In this document: piece by piece, positions 1 through 7,431 of the stretch
Position numbering within the stretch: the first letter of the stretch is position 1
Layout: each line of letters opens with the position of its first letter
NCBI GenBank assembly: GCA_017744355.1
Contig: JAGIBK010000006.1
Location: forward strand, 62,001-126,000
From: a bacterium
GTDB taxonomy: Bacteria > Cyanobacteriota > Sericytochromatia > S15B-MN24 > UBA4093
Direction of reading: 5' to 3'
Length of the DNA stretch: 64,000 nucleotides
Notes under the pieces: model-generated
Told to the model about the DNA's origin: nothing
Databases searched by the model: none
The model's input: only the letters and a program-made list of their open reading frames with translations
Program-made: the position numbers and the translations under genes

Positions 1-693
1 CTGGTCGACGATGGCCCGGAAGCGCGCGAGATTCTGGGCGGTCTCGCCCTCGATGGGCTTGCCCTGGGCGATGGCCGACCCGATGGTGGCCCGCTCGCGT
101 CCGGCGTACTCGGCGGCCAGGAACACGATCTCCTTGATCTGGAGGTTGCTGCGATAGGCCTCGTCCAGGGGGGTCTTGGCCGTGAAGGCGTCCCGCCGCA
201 CCTGGGACAGGGCCTCGATGAAGGCCGTCATGGTGCCGATCCAGACCTTGGGGGCCAGCGCGGGCGTCCGCGTCTCGAGGGCCCGATCGACCGAGCGGCG
301 GGCCTCCATCAGGGCCGCACGGCGCTCGGCGAGGACGTTGAGACTCTCATTCAGCGGATGGCCCTGATCCCCGGCCTTCAGGCCCTCGGCGATGGCGACG
401 GCCTCCGCGTAGGCCTTGTCCCCGGTCTCGCGCAGGGTGCGGATCTTGGCTGCGGTCTCGGCCGTCACCGCGTCCGGCTTGGAGATCGCCGTGGCCGTCA
501 CGCCACGCTCGAGGGCCTCGCTGGCGTTCGCCGTGAGGATGTGGTCGGCCATGCGGTTGGCTTGCTGGAGCCAGGCGGCCTTGCCGCCATCCGCCGTGAC
601 GCGCACCCCCTCCTTGACCAGCAGTAACACGGAGAGCAAGGCCAACAGGGCGATCAACGCCATGAGCAGGTGTCGAATCTTCATGTGCTTCAT
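1..693 (-). CDS. Membrane-anchored helical sensor protein, N-terminal part (cut by window edge)
   Basis: The first 231 codons of a protein that continues past the left edge. It opens MKHMKIRH, has one membrane helix at about residues 8-26, and then a long, mostly helical extracytoplasmic region. Near residue 200 it carries AGRERATIGSAIAQGKPI, a pattern found in nitrate/nitrite-sensing (NIT-like) four-helix sensor domains of chemoreceptors and histidine kinases. The output domain is outside the window, so chemoreceptor and kinase cannot be told apart. A second ATG lies 9 bases inside the first; I chose the outer one because an AGAGGG stretch precedes it. The coding frame was read directly from the minus strand and stays open to base 1. 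Confidence 0.7.
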   Translation of the reverse strand, partial: MKHMKIRHLLMALIALLALLSVLLLVKEGVRVTADGGKAAWLQQANRMADHILTANASEALERGVTATAISKPDAVTAETAAKIRTLRETGDKAYAEAVAIAEGLKAGDQGHPLNESLNVLAERRAALMEARRSVDRALETRTPALAPKVWIGTMTAFIEALSQVRRDAFTAKTPLDEAYRSNLQIKEIVFLAAEYAGRERATIGSAIAQGKPIEGETAQNLARFRAIVDQ

Positions 694-860
694 CGGGCCC
701 TCTTCAAGGATCACGCAAAGGGGGCGCCAAAACCGGAAGAAGGCACTCCTCGCGATACCTTGAAGAATAGATCCGGCCGAACGCACGGAACAGTGGGGTT
801 TCTACGGATCCAAGGATCCAATCCCCCAAGAGCGTCGCCTTGCCGCTCGGCGCAAAGGAA

Positions 861-888
861 CAAGCCCCCGCCTGAGGCGGGGGCTTGT
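861..888 (-). terminator. Hairpin terminator of the lipoprotein gene ending at 913
   Basis: A perfect inverted repeat (arms CAAGCCCCCGCC-type, short TGA loop) lies 25 bases after the stop codon. On the minus strand it is followed by TTGTTCCTTT, a weak T-rich tail. Confidence 0.7.
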
Positions 889-912
889 GTGCACGGCGGG
901 AGAAGCGGGTGA

Positions 913-1479
913 TTATTGGGTGGTCAGCACGTCCGCGGTGGCCGCATCGGCGTACTCGTTCGACTTGACCTTGTAGTCGCGGATCTCGGCCGGGTCGAGG
1001 ACGACGGTGATGCGGCGAGTCTCGACGATCGCGCCCTTCTTGGTGAAGGTCACCACCAGGGTGCCGGCGCGCTGCATCAGGAAGCTGGGGTTCATCACCT
1101 GGACCGTCGCCGTCACCGTCTTGAAGCTCAGGACGCCGCTGGTCTCGGCCTTGACGTTGGTGACGCGCAGGGCGTAGGCCAGATCGATGGGCGCCGCGGT
1201 CGGGGCGGGGGTCGGGGTGGCGGTGGGCGCCGGAGTCGGAGTGGGGGTGGGCGCGGGGGTGGGGGTCACCTCCGGCTCGGGGGTCACCGACGCGGTGGGG
1301 GTCTCCGTGTAGAGACCGCTGTCGTTGTTGGTGTCCTCGAACTGATCGTAGGCGCTGGTATCGCTCGTCAGGTCGTCCGCCTGGCTGGGCCCGCGGCCGC
1401 AGCCGCTGACGGCGATCGCAAAGGCCACGCCAAGCGCAGCAATCATCGGCATCAAGCGCGCAGTACCAAATCGAGCCAT
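913..1479 (-). CDS. Lipoprotein with a proline/threonine-rich linker
   Basis: A 188-residue lipoprotein of unknown function. The N-terminus is a lipoprotein signal peptide with a lipobox reading AVSGC, so the mature protein should be lipid-anchored in the envelope. An acidic stretch is followed by a low-complexity T/P/A linker at about residues 60-95, then a compact C-terminal domain of about 90 residues that looks all-beta and ends in polar residues. I start at MARFGTARL because GGGAGGGTGGAG lies just upstream; an in-frame start 14 codons earlier lacks a signal-peptide logic. It is the last of a run of minus-strand envelope genes. No family was recognised for the C-terminal domain. Confidence 0.75.
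   Translation of the reverse strand: MARFGTARLMPMIAALGVAFAIAVSGCGRGPSQADDLTSDTSAYDQFEDTNNDSGLYTETPTASVTPEPEVTPTPAPTPTPTPAPTATPTPAPTAAPIDLAYALRVTNVKAETSGVLSFKTVTATVQVMNPSFLMQRAGTLVVTFTKKGAIVETRRITVVLDPAEIRDYKVKSNEYADAATADVLTTQ
1188..1290 (-). repeat. Low-complexity segment encoding the PT-rich linker
   Basis: The G-rich plus-strand sequence of repeated gggggt and ggtggg units encodes alternating Thr-Pro and Ala-Pro on the minus strand. It is an in-frame simple-sequence tract that could expand or contract without breaking the reading frame. Confidence 0.7.
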
Positions 1480-1593
1480 CTCTCCACCCTCCCTAACGTG
1501 CGGTGCTAACACTATATGCACGCCCCTCCCCGCGAACTGACGCGGAGAAGGTGAAGGGTGGTTTAAGGTATCGGTAAGCTTCGATCCGAAGGC

Positions 1594-2247
1594 CTAGCGC
1601 GCCGCTACGGCGATGATGCTCGCGATCGCGCTGGCGCTGGGCTCGGGGGGCGCCGAAGGCGGGCTCACGTTGCGTGATTGGCTGCTCCAGCGCGCCAGCT
1701 GAGAGGCGTACTGCTGGGCGGATGTCTTGACGCTTGCGATCTGGGAGAGGGCCTCGGGGTCCCAGTTGCTCGGATCCCTGCCCGATCGCTTGAAGGCCTG
1801 GGCGGCGAGGGCCACGGTGGTGCTCGCCGCGCTGAGGGTGAGGCCTGTCTCGGAAGTGCGCGCCGAAAGGCGGACCAGCCCCCGGTATACAGGCTGGTCC
1901 GACGGATCCAAGAGGGAAACCTCGTACAGGGTGGTACTCGCCGAGAGGGCGGTCACCGGGACGTTGACCGAGAAATCGCCCGTGTCGGTCGTGATGCTGC
2001 CGACCGCAAGCACGCTCCCATCGAGGCGCGAGAGGCGCGAGCGGAAGGTCCGGGGGGCCGGCAGGGACTCCGCAGCCACCACGTAGTCGTCGGGCAAGAG
2101 CGCCTGGCCATAGAGGGTCACCAGGCGGGGCAGAGAGTTCTCGGGCGACATCATGGGCCAGACACAGCCGCCGAGCCCTGCGCTCCCCCCCAATCCGAGC
2201 GCGACGAGTCCGGGCAAGGCCCGGGAAGCCAAGGTCCTCACCGTCAT
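1594..2247 (-). CDS. Lipoprotein, paralogue of the 2394-3038 gene
   Basis: A 217-residue predicted lipoprotein. MTVRTLASRALPG leads into a hydrophobic core and the lipobox LGGC. AAGGAGGGCGCTC immediately before this ATG decides the start over an upstream in-frame methionine. The mature part has a beta-rich segment with the sense of a carboxypeptidase-regulatory-like fold (DTGDFSVNVP) followed by an Ala/Ser-rich helical tail. The same layout occurs in the next gene upstream on this strand (NDAEGNFSFAVRTDTLPAG), so the two are probably paralogues. Function is unknown; an envelope surface role is inferred only from the signal. Confidence 0.7.
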   Translation of the reverse strand: MTVRTLASRALPGLVALGLGGSAGLGGCVWPMMSPENSLPRLVTLYGQALLPDDYVVAAESLPAPRTFRSRLSRLDGSVLAVGSITTDTGDFSVNVPVTALSASTTLYEVSLLDPSDQPVYRGLVRLSARTSETGLTLSAASTTVALAAQAFKRSGRDPSNWDPEALSQIASVKTSAQQYASQLARWSSQSRNVSPPSAPPEPSASAIASIIAVAAR

Positions 2248-2393
2248 GAGCGCCCTCCTTCGCCGCCCGCGCATGAGGCGCGGGCCTCGCCCCCGAGGCT
2301 AGCACGACCCTCGGTTGGAAGGCTTGGCTGGCGAGGACCAATTCACTTGGTCAGTCCAAAGCGCGAAGGGGGAAGGCGGCTTTCCTTTTGCGA

Positions 2394-3038
2394 TCAGGGG
2401 AAGAGGAGTTCGCCCGCGTCCTGGGCCAGGTCCGAATCCGCCCCCGGAGCGGTCGCCGCGCCTCCCAAGTAGGCGTAGAAGCGCTGCTGGAAGGTGCCGA
2501 GGATCCCGCCCGCCCCAGTCGCCTGCGCGGCGAGCTCGCTCTCGAGCAGCAAGGGGCTGCGCGGCTTACCCGATTGATCAAGCAAGCGCGAGGCGTCACG
2601 CTGCACTTCGGCCTCCATGGCGAGGCCTGCCAAGGTCGAAAGGTCCGTTATCTCCGCCGGGAGGGTGCCGGTCTGCCCCTTGTTCAGGCGAAAGGTCCGC
2701 GAGAGCAGGATTCCCCCTCGGCTGGGGTGGCGCCACGCCACCTTGACCCACTCGCCCCCCGCGGGCAGGGTGTCGGTGCGTACGGCGAAGGAGAAGTTGC
2801 CCTCGGCGTCGTTCACGGTCGCCGCGTCGGTCTTGCCGAGGGTCCCGGCGAGGTTGCTCACCGTCAGGGGACTGCCCTTGAGCGCCGGCAAGGCGGCGGG
2901 CTGGGTGAGACCCTCCGCGGAAGGGGGACGGATGCGGCCCTGCAGGGTCACGCTCGACTCGCCGGCGGAGCAGCCCGCGAGCAAGGCGCTCCCCAAGAGC
3001 CCAAGGCCCAGACGTCGGACGGCAGCGAGATTCGACAC
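2394..3038 (-). CDS. Lipoprotein with a carboxypeptidase-regulatory-like segment
   Basis: A 214-residue predicted lipoprotein starting at a GTG preceded by AGGAGGAGTGCC. The signal peptide ends in the lipobox LLAGC. After the lipidated cysteine comes a beta-rich region containing NDAEGNFSFAV, typical of CarboxypepD_reg-like or Cna-B-like folds, then an Ala-rich helical C-terminus. It shares this architecture with the downstream gene at 1594-2247. Longer in-frame starts exist but overlap the upstream membrane-protein gene and lack a signal peptide. The substrate or partner is not evident. Confidence 0.7.
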   Translation of the reverse strand: MSNLAAVRRLGLGLLGSALLAGCSAGESSVTLQGRIRPPSAEGLTQPAALPALKGSPLTVSNLAGTLGKTDAATVNDAEGNFSFAVRTDTLPAGGEWVKVAWRHPSRGGILLSRTFRLNKGQTGTLPAEITDLSTLAGLAMEAEVQRDASRLLDQSGKPRSPLLLESELAAQATGAGGILGTFQQRFYAYLGGAATAPGADSDLAQDAGELLFP

Positions 3039-3136
3039 GGCACTCCTCCTAGACGGGATCCGTCGGCGGGCCCGAAAGCCACGAGAGGCTCGCCCGCTTT
3101 GCCATTGTAACGGATCCCCGAGAGGGGCGCGCGAGG

Positions 3137-3586
3137 CTAGAGCGGCGTACGCGGTCGGCGGCGGCGCACCCGCTTCTCGACGACCTCGCCCCCCAGTTCG
3201 GGGGTCGACCAGCGCCGCTCGAGGTGGCGATCCAGGCGCCGCAATTGGCGATCGAGCAAGGGCAGGCGGGTGGTGCGGCCTTGGTAGGCCATGACCGCCG
3301 CGTAAACCGCAACCCCCAGGGCGCCGACCATCCACAGCGAGATCGCGAGCCCCGAGATCCCGAGCAGGAACAAGCCGAGGAAGGGAAGTCGGCCGAGGAT
3401 CGCCCCGGCCCAGCCGAGGAGCACCGCACCACCGATCGCTCCGAGCAGCAGGGCCAGGGACTGCAGCGCGTGGAAGCGCAGGTGGCGCACCCCGCGATAG
3501 CTCGGCATGAGCAGGACGGCGATCGCGACGGGCGGCAGGTAGCCGAGGGCCGCCAGGGTGCGGTAGGACGCGGCGCGGGGCTCCAC
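3137..3586 (-). CDS. Small membrane protein, DUF4870/Tic20-like
   Basis: A 149-residue membrane protein with about four hydrophobic segments and a basic C-terminal tail. The motif VRHLRFHALQSLALLL in the first third resembles the conserved arginine/histidine helix of DUF4870 and Tic20-like bacterial proteins, whose role is unsettled. It begins at GTG, 3 bases after the stop of the preceding barrel gene, so it is probably translationally coupled as the last member of a three-gene unit starting at 5368. The basic tail after residue 110 is likely cytoplasmic. The family assignment is moderate and no activity is claimed. Confidence 0.65.
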   Translation of the reverse strand: MEPRAASYRTLAALGYLPPVAIAVLLMPSYRGVRHLRFHALQSLALLLGAIGGAVLLGWAGAILGRLPFLGLFLLGISGLAISLWMVGALGVAVYAAVMAYQGRTTRLPLLDRQLRRLDRHLERRWSTPELGGEVVEKRVRRRRPRTPL

Positions 3587-3589
3587 GCG

Positions 3590-4966
3590 CTACCCCGCGC
3601 GCTTGATGGCGAGGCGCACCTGGGCGAAGGGCGCCTCCAGGGCGATGCGGGCGGTGGCGGTGGCCACGGCGTAACCCGAGCGCTCCGCGCGCACCTTGTA
3701 CTGGCCAGGTGCCAGGTCGATGATCTTGAAGCGGCCCGCCGCATCGGTCACGGCCACCACCGAGACCCCCGTCCCCTCCAGAAAGAGGCGCACCCCCGCA
3801 AGCGGCTCCTTGGTCGCAGCGTCCGTCACCGCGCCCTCGACCGCCCCGCGGCGCAAGGGGGTGGGGGTCGCGGTGATCCGCTCGGCCTGCTGCGCGCCGA
3901 CCTGGATGGTGAGCGAGACCGGCCCGCCCTCCTGGACCGAGGCCGTCGCGAGCGCGACCTTCTCGCCGCTGGGCGAATAGACCTCGAGCGGATAAGTTCC
4001 CGGCGTGAGCGCCGGCAAGTAGAAGTAGCCCGTCGCCGTGGTGGTTGCGCGGCGCGGCGGCTCCGCAAGGCTCACGGCGTAGCCCGCGCGCGGCGTCCCG
4101 TCAGCCCCCAGGACGCGACCGAGCAAGGTAGCAGCGGGCAGAGCGGGCGGCGTGACAGGACCGGTCAGGACGGGGATCGTGCCGGGAGCGCTCGACGGGC
4201 GCGGCGAAGGGGCGGGCTGGGGACGACCGGCGGCCGGCGTGGCAGGCATCTTGGAGGGCGCCTGGCCGAACTCGGGGATCATGCCCTGGACGCTTGCACC
4301 GTAGTGGAAGCCCCGGTCCACGACCGAGAGGCCCGGCACGCTCAGGCTGCCCGCGCTGAGCCGAAGCCAAGAGAGAGGGGTCAGCTCGACGCCCAGGCCC
4401 GTATAGGCGCCCGAGGTCGCCTGCGGGCCGTGGCCCTCGACCATGACCCGACCGAGGGGCCCGAACGGCACCTCAAGGCCCGCCATCAAGCGCGTGTTGA
4501 GGGAGACGTCCCCGTCGAAGCCCAGGTGCAGGGTGCCCCAGTTGAAGGGCTGCGTCCCGATCCGGCCGGAAAGGTCGCGCGAGAGGACCATGGTGTAGTG
4601 CAGGCCCGAGAGCGGACCCGCCGCGTCCACCCCGATGAGCGACAGGCCGACCGCGATCGCCGTGGGGTTCGCGGCACTCGGGCGCATCAGCTGGTACTTG
4701 AGCCCGCCCGAGAGGTAGGCGTAGTCCGGCACCGCGTAAAGCAGGCTGCCCTCCAGGCCCTCCATGAAGCCGATGCGCAAGAAGCCGAGACTGACTCCCG
4801 GCCGGTCGGCGGGAAGCACCGCGCGCGCGCCCAACTCGAACTCGCGCGCCTTCAGGGTGCGCGCGTCAGGCATGGCGGAAAGCCCGCTGGCTCCCCAGAC
4901 CGTCGCGGCGTGGGCAGGCCCTGTCGCGATGAGGGCGAGAACGAGGCCGACACGAAGGACACGCAC
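3590..4966 (-). CDS. Envelope beta-barrel-like protein with two carboxypeptidase-regulatory domains
   Basis: A 458-residue exported protein with a signal peptide ending near THAA-type AHAA (residues 18-21). Residues about 25-235 are glycine- and aromatic-rich with alternating strands (SLLYAVPDYAYLSGGLKYQL, WLRLSAGSLSVPGL), as in outer-membrane barrels. A Pro/Ala/Ser linker follows. Two Cna-B/carboxypeptidase-regulatory-like domains come next (GRVLGADGTPRAGYAVSL at about 280 and GAVTDAATKEPLAGVRLFL at about 375), each with the AGRF/TGYFYL turn and a PGxYxV strand. Start is GTG, 3 bases after the previous stop. It could be a surface display or transport component. The partner genes on either side are membrane proteins of unknown role. 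Confidence 0.7.
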   Translation of the reverse strand: MRVLRVGLVLALIATGPAHAATVWGASGLSAMPDARTLKAREFELGARAVLPADRPGVSLGFLRIGFMEGLEGSLLYAVPDYAYLSGGLKYQLMRPSAANPTAIAVGLSLIGVDAAGPLSGLHYTMVLSRDLSGRIGTQPFNWGTLHLGFDGDVSLNTRLMAGLEVPFGPLGRVMVEGHGPQATSGAYTGLGVELTPLSWLRLSAGSLSVPGLSVVDRGFHYGASVQGMIPEFGQAPSKMPATPAAGRPQPAPSPRPSSAPGTIPVLTGPVTPPALPAATLLGRVLGADGTPRAGYAVSLAEPPRRATTTATGYFYLPALTPGTYPLEVYSPSGEKVALATASVQEGGPVSLTIQVGAQQAERITATPTPLRRGAVEGAVTDAATKEPLAGVRLFLEGTGVSVVAVTDAAGRFKIIDLAPGQYKVRAERSGYAVATATARIALEAPFAQVRLAIKRAG

Positions 4967-4969
4967 GGC

Positions 4970-5368
4970 CTAGCGCCTCTGCGGCGCGCGGCGCGCGGCC
5001 TCGTCCGCCACCCGGTAGGCGTCGAGGGTCGAGTAGACCTTGGTCCCGATGATGAGGAGGGCGTCGCCCGCGCGGAAGTAGCCGGTGCCCAGGGCGCTGT
5101 CCAGGGCCCATGCGAGCGGATAGGCGAGAACCGGCGAGAGGCACCACCAGCCCTTGGCGGTCTCCCCGTTATAGAACTGGCCGGTGCCGTTGACCGCCAA
5201 GCTCAGGCCCGCGGCGATGCGCGGGTCCTTCTGGGGCAGGAACGAGAAAAGCGCCTGCTCGGGCGGTAGCGGAGCGGGCTTGAAGGGAGTCTGCTCGACG
5301 GCCAGGGCCGCCGCGGGACTCAGGGCGAGGGTTGCGATCGCCAGGAATGCCGACGGGGCGTGCTTCAT
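4970..5368 (-). CDS. Exported DUF5683-like small membrane protein
   Basis: A 132-residue protein with a signal peptide (MKHAPSAFLAIATLALS...) and a central motif DPRIAAGLSLAVNGTGQFYN followed by GETAKGWW, which matches the GxGQFYNG.xxKG core of DUF5683-type proteins found in diderm envelopes. Two hydrophobic segments follow. It is the first gene of a tight unit with 4966-3590 and 3586-3137. A good promoter box lies so close upstream that the start codon falls 6 bases after the -10 element, so the message may be leaderless. Function unknown. Confidence 0.7.
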   Translation of the reverse strand: MKHAPSAFLAIATLALSPAAALAVEQTPFKPAPLPPEQALFSFLPQKDPRIAAGLSLAVNGTGQFYNGETAKGWWCLSPVLAYPLAWALDSALGTGYFRAGDALLIIGTKVYSTLDAYRVADEAARRAPQRR

Positions 5369-5374
5369 GCCCTC

Positions 5375-5403
5375 AGTGTAGCCGAGGGACCGCCCCGTCG
5401 CAA
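5375..5403 (-). promoter_or_regulatory. Promoter of the 5368-3137 unit
   Basis: Minus-strand TTGCGA (5403-5398), a 17-base spacer, then TACACT (5380-5375). The ATG at 5368 begins 6 bases after the -10 box, implying a leaderless or nearly leaderless transcript. Confidence 0.6.
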
Positions 5404-5469
5404 GGCAGGCCTAAGCTCAACGGGGGAAAGCAGCCAGGACGGGCCGACTTTCCCCCTTGCACCTACGTC

Positions 5470-6051
5470 TCAGAAGTTGAGCTTGAGGCCGAGCAGGTTG
5501 CCCTGGCCGTTGCTACCGATGGTCCCCTCGATGTGGGGCTGGAACTTGTAGGCGAGCTCCACGCCGCCACTCGGGCCGCCGAACAGATCGTAGTAAGGAC
5601 CGCCCGAGAGGCCGTAGTAGGGCACCACCAGGTTGAGACGACCGGTCAGCTCTCGGGTGAAGGGATAGGCGAGCCCGAAGCCGATCTCGATGCCCGGCGC
5701 GAAGGCGTAGGCGTTGCCCCAGCGCGAGCCGCCCCAGAGGCCGATGATGCCTGCCACGCTCAGGTTGCGGCGGCCGCCGTTGACGAAGTCGTAGAGCAAG
5801 CGAATATCGAAGCGGCTGTACTCGGCCTGATAGAGGCCGGTCCCCAGCGAGGCCCCGAGGGTGACGTCCTTGTTCAGGGCAAAGTCCACCGAGGCGCTGA
5901 GGCCGTTGCCGATCCCAAGGCCGAAGTATCGAGAATCCTTGCCTGCAATGTCGGCCCGGGGCATGGTCGACGCCAGCGCCGGAAGGGCGAACAAGCAGGA
6001 GGCGGCCACGGCGATCGTGGCCGTCAGAGGCGTCGCGAAGCGACTAGACAT
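5470..6051 (-). CDS. Small outer-membrane beta-barrel protein
   Basis: A 193-residue exported protein. The signal peptide ends at ALPALAS. The mature chain is a series of amphipathic strands rich in Gly, Tyr and Phe (LGASLGTGLYQAEYSRFDIR, PYYGLSGGPYYDLFGG) and ends in LGLKLNF, with the terminal phenylalanine that the outer-membrane assembly machinery recognises. A strong AGGAGG lies 6 bases before the ATG and a clear promoter precedes it. No specific porin family was recognised; an OmpW/OmpX-size barrel is the best description. Confidence 0.75.
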   Translation of the reverse strand: MSSRFATPLTATIAVAASCLFALPALASTMPRADIAGKDSRYFGLGIGNGLSASVDFALNKDVTLGASLGTGLYQAEYSRFDIRLLYDFVNGGRRNLSVAGIIGLWGGSRWGNAYAFAPGIEIGFGLAYPFTRELTGRLNLVVPYYGLSGGPYYDLFGGPSGGVELAYKFQPHIEGTIGSNGQGNLLGLKLNF

Positions 6052-6081
6052 GGAGGACCTCCTTTCGTCGGACGTGCAGCC

Positions 6082-6110
6082 AGTCTAGTTTGGAAGATTT
6101 TTTAGGTCAA
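6082..6110 (-). promoter_or_regulatory. Promoter of the small barrel gene
   Basis: Minus-strand TTGACC (6110-6105), 17 bases, TAGACT (6087-6082). The gap to the ATG at 6051 leaves room for the AGGAGG ribosome binding site. Confidence 0.7.
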
Positions 6111-6124
6111 CGTTGAATTAACCC

Positions 6125-6153
6125 TTGACAAAGCCTTTAGACCAGGCGATAAT
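6125..6153 (+). promoter_or_regulatory. Promoter of tRNA-Leu
   Basis: A perfect TTGACA (6125-6130), 17 bases, GATAAT (6148-6153). It lies 36 bases before the mature tRNA and back to back with the promoter of the barrel gene. Confidence 0.8.
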
Positions 6154-6189
6154 GAACTCATCGTCAGCGCTGCGACTGGCGAGACACCT

Positions 6190-6270
6190 GCGGAGGTGGC
6201 GTAATGGCAGCCGCGCACGTTTGAGGGGCGTGTGGAGAAATCCGTATGGGTTCAAGTCCCATCCTCCGCA
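6190..6270 (+). tRNA. tRNA-Leu (anticodon GAG)
   Basis: An 81-base class II tRNA. The acceptor stem pairs GCGGAGG with CCTCCGC, with discriminator A. The anticodon arm CACGT-TTGAGGG-GCGTG gives anticodon GAG, reading CUC and CUU. A long variable arm (TGGAGAAATCC) and a T arm with GGTTCAAGTCC follow. The 3' CCA is not encoded (the next bases are CTA). Codon CUC is very frequent in this window, which fits a need for this species. Confidence 0.93.
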
Positions 6271-6279
6271 CTAAAGAAT

Positions 6280-6312
6280 AAAGGCGCCGGGATTCATCCT
6301 GGCGCCTTTGTT
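6280..6312 (+). terminator. Terminator after tRNA-Leu
   Basis: AAAGGCGCC and GGCGCCTTT pair around a short loop and are followed by TGTTTCTTGTT, a T-rich tail. Confidence 0.8.
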
Positions 6313-6381
6313 TCTTGTTAAGGCCGCTCACGGCCTACCAGGAGCCCTCGGGCCGACTGGCCCCTTCCGGAGTCCCGCTCA

Positions 6382-7026
6382 ATGGATCTCTTGCTTCACC
6401 TGGTCGACTTCATCCTGCACTTCGACAAGCACCTCAACGTCATCATCCAGACCTACGGTGCCCTGACCTACCTCTTCCTCTTCCTCATCATCTTCTGCGA
6501 GACGGGGTTCGTCGTGACCCCCTTCCTGCCCGGCGACTCGCTGCTCTTCGCCGCCGGCGCCTTCGCCGCTTCCGGCTCGCTCGACGTCAGCCTGCTCTTC
6601 GGCCTGCTGTTCTTCGCGGCGGTCGCCGGCGACTCGACCAACTACTGGCTCGGGCGCACGCTCGGCCCCAAGATCTTCAAAGAAGGCAGCCGCTTCCTCA
6701 ACCGCTCCTACCTGGACCGCACCCAGGCCTTCTACGACAAGCACGGCGGCAAGACCCTCGTGCTCGCCCGCTTCGCGCCGATCCTGCGCACCTTCGCCCC
6801 CTTCGTCGCGGGCATCGGCCAGATGCCCTACAAGCGCTTCCTCGCCTTCAGCGTGACGGGCGGCCTGCTCTGGATCTCGCTCTTCGTGTTCGGCGGCTAC
6901 CTGTTCGGCAACCTTCCCATGATCAAGCAGAACTTCAAGCTGGTGATCCTGGGCGTCATCGCCGTCTCGCTTTTGCCCCCGCTCATCGAGATCATCAAGC
7001 ACAAGCTGCAGCCGTCCCGCGGCTAA
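6382..7026 (+). CDS. DedA family membrane protein
   Basis: A 214-residue inner-membrane protein of the DedA (VTT) family. Diagnostic segments are FCETGFVVTPFLPGDSLLF (re-entrant loop with the conserved acidic and PGD residues), the GDSTNYWLGR stretch, and FARFAPILRTFAPFVAGIG with the essential arginines. DedA proteins support envelope integrity, and some members translocate undecaprenyl phosphate or phospholipid across the inner membrane. Which of these this one does cannot be told from sequence. It lies downstream of the tRNA but separated from it by a terminator, and is followed by its own terminator, so it appears monocistronic. Confidence 0.9.
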   Translation: MDLLLHLVDFILHFDKHLNVIIQTYGALTYLFLFLIIFCETGFVVTPFLPGDSLLFAAGAFAASGSLDVSLLFGLLFFAAVAGDSTNYWLGRTLGPKIFKEGSRFLNRSYLDRTQAFYDKHGGKTLVLARFAPILRTFAPFVAGIGQMPYKRFLAFSVTGGLLWISLFVFGGYLFGNLPMIKQNFKLVILGVIAVSLLPPLIEIIKHKLQPSRG

Positions 7027-7040
7027 CCCCAACCCTCTTC

Positions 7041-7070
7041 AGCCCCCGACCGATGGTCGGGGGCTTTTTA
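7041..7070 (+). terminator. Terminator after the DedA gene
   Basis: AGCCCCCGACC and GGTCGGGGGCT pair around a short loop and are followed by TTTTA. Confidence 0.88.
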
Positions 7071-7202
7071 CCGGGCGTCTCAGCAAGCAAGGGATAGGTC
7101 ACAATCGAGTCATCATCTGGAAATTCGGGGTTTAGGCAAGCGTTATGTTGGGCATGAAAAGGGCAGGTTGCCCGCCATTCGTTCGGCCAAGAGGAGCTCG
7201 CC

Positions 7203-7382
7203 ATGATGAACCCCCGTTACACGCTGAACATCTGCATCGCCTCCACTGCGACCATCTGGATCCTGATGATCATGGGCGCGATGCTCGGCGGCGCCCCTTC
7301 CGGCTTCTCTTACGGCCTCTTGACCCTGAACATCATCAGCACCATGTTTGTGTACCAGCGGTACCGCGGCCTCTTCTGGTAA
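7203..7382 (+). CDS. 59-residue membrane protein
   Basis: A short gene starting ATGATG, with GAGGAGCTCGCC as ribosome binding site. It encodes MMNPRYTLNICIAS followed by two hydrophobic helices (about residues 9-29 and 36-51) and a basic end (YQRYRGLFW). Its own strong terminator starts 10 bases after the stop. The combination of binding site, membrane topology and terminator makes it convincing despite its size. No known family was recognised. It sits between dedA and the convergent cdsA gene. Confidence 0.75.
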   Translation: MMNPRYTLNICIASTATIWILMIMGAMLGGAPSGFSYGLLTLNIISTMFVYQRYRGLFW

Positions 7383-7391
7383 GCAAAACGA

Positions 7392-7425
7392 AAGGACCGG
7401 CGCCAGAGGCGCCGGTCCTTTTTTG
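7392..7425. terminator. Terminator between the 59-residue ORF and cdsA
   Basis: A 13-bp stem AAGGACCGGCGCC with loop AGA, followed by TTTTTT on the plus strand. It lies between two convergent genes, but on the minus strand the trailing TCGTTTTGC is only modestly T-rich, so it mainly serves the plus gene. Confidence 0.9.
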
Positions 7426-7431
7426 ATGGCC

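Noticed and set aside
1188-1290. A CRISPR-like or VNTR array in the G-rich tract
   Set aside because: No spacers or regular unit; it encodes an in-frame TP/AP linker of a lipoprotein.
3224-5269. A 681-residue plus-strand frame opposite the envelope genes
   Set aside because: Overlaps three minus-strand genes with good signals and binding sites; composition is Arg/His/Glu-rich as in shadows.
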